Part shown: positions 59,690-64,000 of the stretch, piece by piece
How positions within the stretch are numbered: position 1 is the stretch's first letter
Layout of the letters: every line of letters begins with the position of its first letter
NCBI GenBank assembly: GCA_013407085.1
Contig: JACCGJ010001690.1
Coordinates: forward strand, 50,218 to 114,217
DNA: 64,000 bases
Direction of reading: 5' to 3'
Source: Atriophallophorus winterbourni
Lineage: Eukaryota > Platyhelminthes > Trematoda > Plagiorchiida > Microphallidae
Program-made: the position numbers and the translations under genes
Notes under the pieces: generated by a model
What the model saw: the letters and a program-made list of their open reading frames with translations, nothing else
What the model was told of the DNA's origin: nothing
Database searches by the model: none

Positions 59690-61487
59690 CTATCAGCCTG
59701 CTCTGCCTTACTGAAACGATGTGGTGTTCAGTAAAACTAGTTAATGGAGACGAAAGTACCATTGTAACCATTAAACTCTCGCCATCTTATGGAAGCACAT
59801 CTAACGATAAATTAATCGAATTCTCACAATACAACACAAGCAGCTAGACTGCTCAATTGCTGAACGTGGGTGATTTTAATCTCATGCATCTTCTTTCCAC
59901 CAGTGAACACTGTCTGCATTCGTTTGAACATAAATTCAAGGTGGTTATCGAATTAGCTTCACTGCATACCACGTTGATCAGCCAAATCACAACCACGGTC
60001 CTGACCAACCTTCAACCATTCACCTTGTCTTGACAGATAAAGCTACCGGGGTATAGGATATTCGATACCTGGCACCATTTGTAAAGAGTGACCATGCGAT
60101 GCTCGTCATTGATTATGTATGTAGTGCTGAACGATTAAGCGAACATTCAAATTTCTTTAGGAAAATGCAATTTAAATCCTTAACACATCAGACTACAGGA
60201 AGCGCACACTCATGAGTTTGAATTCATGGATTCGGACTTACATTGCAATACATTTCTAAATTATATGAATTCGAAGATTGTCGAAAATTCTATTTGTATT
60301 CCAGACAAATGCCAGCACCACTCCTAGTTTGTTATCCTGAGTAGAACAAAGAAATTTTGGCTATAAAGAAATAGTCTTGGGTCATTTCTAAGACTTTTGT
60401 TGCGGATGTAACTTGGGAGCTATTCTGTCAGATACGGAATTACATTACGACTCTTGTAAGAGAGGATCGCTAGCAGTTCCAATGGAACTTGCTTAAGAGA
60501 ATGGAAAAGAATACTAAGCTTCTGATCAAGATAGTCAATGAGCAGTCGAGTATCAATCTAGGCGCATTCTCCATACAAACGCGTAATAGATTGACTACCT
60601 CTGCCCAACGTACCACCTATGGTTTAACAACGTCTTACTTACATGTCTTTAATCTTTAGCGTTGTATCCCATATCAAGTATTAACAAATTCGCCTCGTTT
60701 GGAATTATTAAGTGAAATGACTGTCAATTGATATATGTTTGGGCGGGAACTTTGTCAGCAAAACTGAAAGAAATCTCCTGGCGCAGACAAATTACTCCCG
60801 CCATGCGCCGCAGATGCCGAATTGCCTTGACTGCTACTGTCACACGCTTATTCAATCTCATCCTACATGAAGAAAACATACCAACGCATTGGAAATCATT
60901 GATGGTAACTCACATCTATAAAGGTGGTACCCGTTGAGACACAGCAAAATATAGAACAGTAATGCTTTTTGTGATATCTAAATTAATGAAAGGCATTGAG
61001 TTTGCGCGCATAAGAGATCATTTTGAAAGCCAAAATATGTTGACTGTAGCGTAACGCGGTTTTTTAAGTAATCGTTGCTGGTTATCTAACCATCTCACAA
61101 AGTTCGAGGATTGAACCAAGGCACTAGACGAAGGTGAGGCTGTACATGCTTGCTACATCGACATTTCAAAAGCTGTCAACAGAGTCAACCATGACATTTT
61201 AATTAAAAGGATCGAAGCTTATGGAACAAAGAGAATGTTGCTGAATTGGATAAGTGACTATCAAACTGAAAAAACACATCCAAGTTTGCGTCGCCAGCGC
61301 CTTCTCTAGAAGAACAGATATCACAATTGGAGTTCCGCAGGGTTCGGTGCTTGAACCACTTTTATTCTTAGTGTGTATGAACGATATAGTAGAGTATATT
61401 GAATGCAACTTGAAACTATTTGCCGAATATATTAAAATATTGAAACGTGTAAAGTCTGTTAATTATTGTATGGCATCACATCGGGAT
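59690..61487 (+). pseudogene. element A EN and RT through palm box (U8)
   Basis: The RT middle part is better preserved than in U7: ALDEGEAVHACYIDISKAVN (near 61,124-61,183), HDILIKRIEAYGTKRMLLNW, GVPQGSVLEPLLFLVCMND (near 61,328-61,385). The palm box is spoilt: LFAEYIK where U7 has LFADDIK, so both catalytic aspartates are lost. EN has the usual TAG before GDFN. Confidence 0.85.
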
Positions 61488-61990
61488 ATGTGCACCTTAT
61501 TTCGTTGGTCTGCATTAGCCCGATTCCAAAGAAAGATCCCGGTAAATACCGTCCTATCGCGTGCACGTCGCAGTTGCTTAAGGTACTTGAGAAAAATGTT
61601 TTACGGCGACTCGTGTCCAGCTGTCAGGTGCATGATGCTCATCACCTCGCGTACCGGAAAAATCGTTCAACTGTCGATGCTGTCGCTGTACTAACAGATT
61701 TTATCTCACGTTCTCTAGATATCAAATTTAGAGTAGTACAAACTTGATTTTGGATTACACAAATGCCTTTAACAGTGTTCTAAGATACTCCCTACTTCAC
61801 AAATTATCTGATCATGGCGTCACGGCAAATATTCTCCATTGGCTGCCATTCTATTTTGAGGGTCGTATCCAATACACAGTCGCGAATGGCCAAACCTCCC
61901 GTGAAATAGCTATTCCCCGTGGTGTCCTACAAGGTTGTAACACCATTGTTTAACTGTACGTAATAATTGACCTTGATAATTCACTTTCCG
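61488..61990 (+). pseudogene. LINE family B RT fragment (U8)
   Basis: It is open over 93 codons (61,466-61,747) from SPIPKKDPGKYRPIACTSQL to AYRKNRSTVDAVAVLTDFIS, with no frameshift at the point where U7 has an extra G. A stop follows at RVVQT, then DYTNAFNSVLRYSLLHKLSD and RIQYTVANGQTSREIAIPRG in the next run (61,744-61,953). Confidence 0.86.
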
Positions 61991-62273
61991 TTGATTCGTG
62001 TTCCGTGATTGCTACCATGTACTTTCGTGCACCCTTTTAGCTACCGCTATATATCTTCCAGTCAACCTGCCTTTTCTCCAACATTCTTGGGGACATTATT
62101 GTAGTAATCTGGTCTACTACAAATTTATGAGCCCGACGTGATTAGAATGAGGTACGAAATACTGCACGCGTGTATGCCAAAAGATATGAAAGTATTAACT
62201 ATTTACAACAAAATCAGCTAATCGAACGGGTTGCCGTTTGGCACGTTTGGTTTCTGTAGTGGCCGGCTCTGGG

Positions 62274-62732
62274 TTAGCTGTGGGTACAGGAGGGGTAATT
62301 ACCAGTGGTGCCGGGACAATTTAGCCAAGTCTGGCAAACTGCCTCAACCATGACATCGAATTCAGCCGATACACTGTTATTCTGAGGCAGGTGTGGGGAG
62401 GAGATGAGCAGTGAATTTTCCAAATCTTTTTTTCGTATGCACCATGTGTGCACTCCGCTGTTTTTCAAAAACGAACCAATATGCTTTTGACCCTGAAGCT
62501 TAAAACTTTCACATGACACACCGTATATTTTGTGTTTAGGTTCATGGTTTCTAGAGTGCGACCTATCGTCTGCGCTTTCATGGCGCGAACTTGCATTATT
62601 GATTCGCTCATCAGTCTCCGTGGCCTTATTCTCTGGTGAACACAACGTGTGCGCACTAAACTCTGGATCGTTATTGCAAATAGATCGATAGATTTCGCTG
62701 ATGTGCGCTAGACGCTTTTGAGACACATTCAT
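62274..62732 (-). CDS. 152-codon ORF1-like protein, intact frame
   Basis: This is the longest uninterrupted frame with a real ATG in the array. It starts MNVSQKRLAHISEIYRSICN, and continues through TETDERINNASSRHESADDR, HSRNHEPKHKIYGVSCESFK and GVHTWCIRKKDLENSLLISS to MVEAVCQTWLNCPG. It is hydrophilic and basic/acidic mixed, with no signal peptide or membrane segment. The same N-terminus opens the element C ORF1 of every smaller unit, so it belongs to that family. I see no known RNA-binding domain. The last ~15 residues may come from a frameshift, because a proline-rich tail with KRAKRQPVRLADFVVNS lies in the next frame. Role as ORF1 is inferred from position and homology to the C copies. Confidence 0.55.
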   Translation of the reverse strand: MNVSQKRLAHISEIYRSICNNDPEFSAHTLCSPENKATETDERINNASSRHESADDRSHSRNHEPKHKIYGVSCESFKLQGQKHIGSFLKNSGVHTWCIRKKDLENSLLISSPHLPQNNSVSAEFDVMVEAVCQTWLNCPGTTGNYPSCTHS

Positions 62733-63139
62733 ATTGTAGCAATTCAGAAGTCAACACGTTTCGAACTGAACGTCTATTACGTTCGTCTGAATCACACGAC
62801 CTATGTATTTATAGTAAATTGTTGGCGCATAGCACGCGACTCTCAAACATTCTTCGGATCATCCGCCCCTTATCGGTTCATTATGCAAAAACACCTCAGG
62901 TTAATTAGTGTTATCCAAAGTCTCATCATCACTGTTTCGGTCGTAAAGTGATTTATAGCTATTCGGTTCAATTCTTGCTGTTTTCACGCCCGGGGGGTTA
63001 TACTGACCTTGATAAACCGATAATATGCGATATCATTTTTCTCCGTTATAGGCACTCAACTCACCGTCAAAATCTTATCCACATACATAGCAGCTACTTG
63101 GTTCATTTTCGTTTAGCCACATCCTATTCAGTCTTTATT
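62733..63139. promoter_or_regulatory. divergent spacer (U8)
   Basis: Nearly the same as the spacer at 54,992-55,399. It separates the 152-codon minus ORF from the plus EN. Confidence 0.4.
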
Positions 63140-64000
63140 CTATCAGCCAGCTGAGCCTTGCTGAAACGATGTGGTGTTTAGTAAATCTAGGGAATGGATA
63201 AGAATGTACCATCGGCACCTTTTACCGCTCGCCATCATCTGAAAGTACTTTCAACGATAAACTATTCCAATTCTTGCAATACATCACGTGGCCAGACTGC
63301 TCAATTGCTGAAGATGGGTGATTTTAATCTCCGGCATCTGTTTTCTTGAAGTGAACACTCCATGCATTCGTTTGAACATAAATACAAGGAGGTTATGCAA
63401 TTAGCTTTAACGGACAACGACGTTGATCAGCATACTCGCAGACAGGGTCCTGGCCAACCTTCAACGATTGAACTTGTCTTAACGAATGAAGCAACCGAGG
63501 TATGGGATAATCAATACCTGGCACTATTGGGAAAAAGAGATTATGCAGTGCTGTTCTTTGATTATATATGCAGTGTGGAACGACTGTGCGAACATGCGAA
63601 ATTCTTTAGAAAAATCCAATTTAAATCCTTAACTATCAGACTACAGGAAGCACACATTCATGAATTTGAAATCATGGATTCGGGTTTATTTTACAATACA
63701 TTTCTATTTTTATGAATTTGAAGATTTACGAAAACTCTATTTTTATCCCAGACAAATGTCAGCACAACTACTAATTTGTTATCCCGAATAGAACTAAGAA
63801 ATGTTTAGCTATAAAGAAAGAGTGTTGTGTCAATCATAAGAATTTTGTTAAGGATGCAACTTGGAAGCGATTCTCTCTGATACGAAATAACGTCAGGACT
63901 CTTGTAAGAAAAGATCGCTAGCAGTTCCATCCGAAGTTGCTTGAGAGAATAAAATTGAATCCTAAGCTTCTCTACAAGATAATCAATGACCGATCAAGTA
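63140..64000 (+). pseudogene. element A-related EN, second copy, cut by window end
   Basis: A 117-codon open run (63,362-63,715), almost the same as at 55,622 but closed early by a TGA (TTTTTATGAATTTG) where the U7 copy continues. RT start follows beyond the window. Confidence 0.8.

Larger units (their letters stand above)
21590..64000. repeat. LINE-derived tandem array (macrosatellite)
   Basis: At least eight large tandem units, all in the same direction. The anchor frame beginning MIVIQLA recurs at 22,052, 26,102, 30,432, 34,762, 39,688, 44,617 and 48,947. A decayed copy follows at about 56,665. A second anchor (the frame ending near 24,862 on minus) recurs at matching spacing. Unit lengths fall into about 4.33, 4.6-4.9 and 7.7 kb classes because the join between units was made at different points. 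Long stretches are identical between units, so the array is recent or homogenised. It continues past the window. Confidence 0.97.
56541..64000. repeat. array unit U8 (composite, cut by window end)
   Basis: It repeats the U7 plan with an offset of about 7.72-7.74 kb. Its ORF1 part begins at a new join (CTACATGAAAA|GTGGTATCTGG). It runs off the window at 64,000 in the second EN. Confidence 0.9.

Noticed and set aside
21590..64000. CRISPR-like or other prokaryotic array
   Set aside because: Units are thousands of bases long and contain LINE genes; there are no short repeats with spacers.
1..64000. tRNA, rRNA and other structured RNA genes
   Set aside because: I looked for tRNA box motifs and rRNA-like stretches by eye and saw none; a covariance-model scan would be needed to exclude short ones.

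Overview
The window looks like repeat-rich, AT-rich nuclear DNA of an animal. The coding traces are mostly broken non-LTR (LINE) retrotransposons of the CR1-like type: APE endonuclease motifs (GDFN.P, DLVLT), reverse transcriptase motifs (PQGSV, FADD) and 3' ends closed by short tandem tails. There are no operons, ribosome binding sites or dense ORFs. The RT style (for example YRPIACTSQLLKVLEK and FEDWTKALDEGEAV) reminds me of flatworm elements, so a trematode or related platyhelminth is my best guess. That is family-level recollection, not a demonstrated assignment.

Left part, 1-17.8 kb: single-copy-looking DNA with old LINE fragments and few other signals. Two decayed copies of one LINE family (called B here) lie head to head, minus strand at 0.95-2.19 kb and plus strand at 4.3-5.4 kb. 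A run of exactly 1000 N fills 6,714-7,713. A LINE C-terminus lies on the minus strand at 15.7-16.2 kb, and a 5'-truncated LINE 3' end on the plus strand at 16.96-17.26 kb. Four minus-strand stretches (3.0, 12.3, 14.4 and 15.4 kb) look like possible exons of an unidentified host gene; two of them have matching phase.

Middle part, 17.8-23.1 kb: one long minus-strand CR1-like element (called C). Read from right to left it has ORF1 (from an ATG at 23,144), endonuclease (21.4-20.7 kb), a block of foreign sequence that includes the plus-strand 3' end of another LINE (about 20.2-20.68 kb), reverse transcriptase (19.4-18.4 kb) and a 3' end near 17,775.

Right part, 21.6-64 kb: a tandem array of at least eight large units built from the 5' half of element C (minus strand) joined head to head with the 5' half of a related plus-strand element (called A). 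Anchor spacings are 4,050, 4,330, 4,330, 4,926, 4,929 and 4,330 bp, then about 7.72 kb. A typical unit holds C-type ORF1 on minus, a 5'-leader copy, a second minus-strand coding-like block of unknown origin (called D), a second leader copy, a small LINE 3'-end insertion, and A-type endonuclease plus RT start on plus. The two last units are longer. In them the A RT runs on to its FADD box, is fused to a piece of B RT, and is followed by a second, less damaged minus-ORF/plus-EN pair. Unit-specific variants show higher-order structure (U3 resembles U5) and mosaic exchange between units.

Nothing here looks like an intact, working gene set. The interest lies in the architecture: a LINE-derived macrosatellite with a repeated divergent (back-to-back) ORF arrangement, an unidentified coding-like block carried in every 4-5 kb unit, and a chimeric RT.
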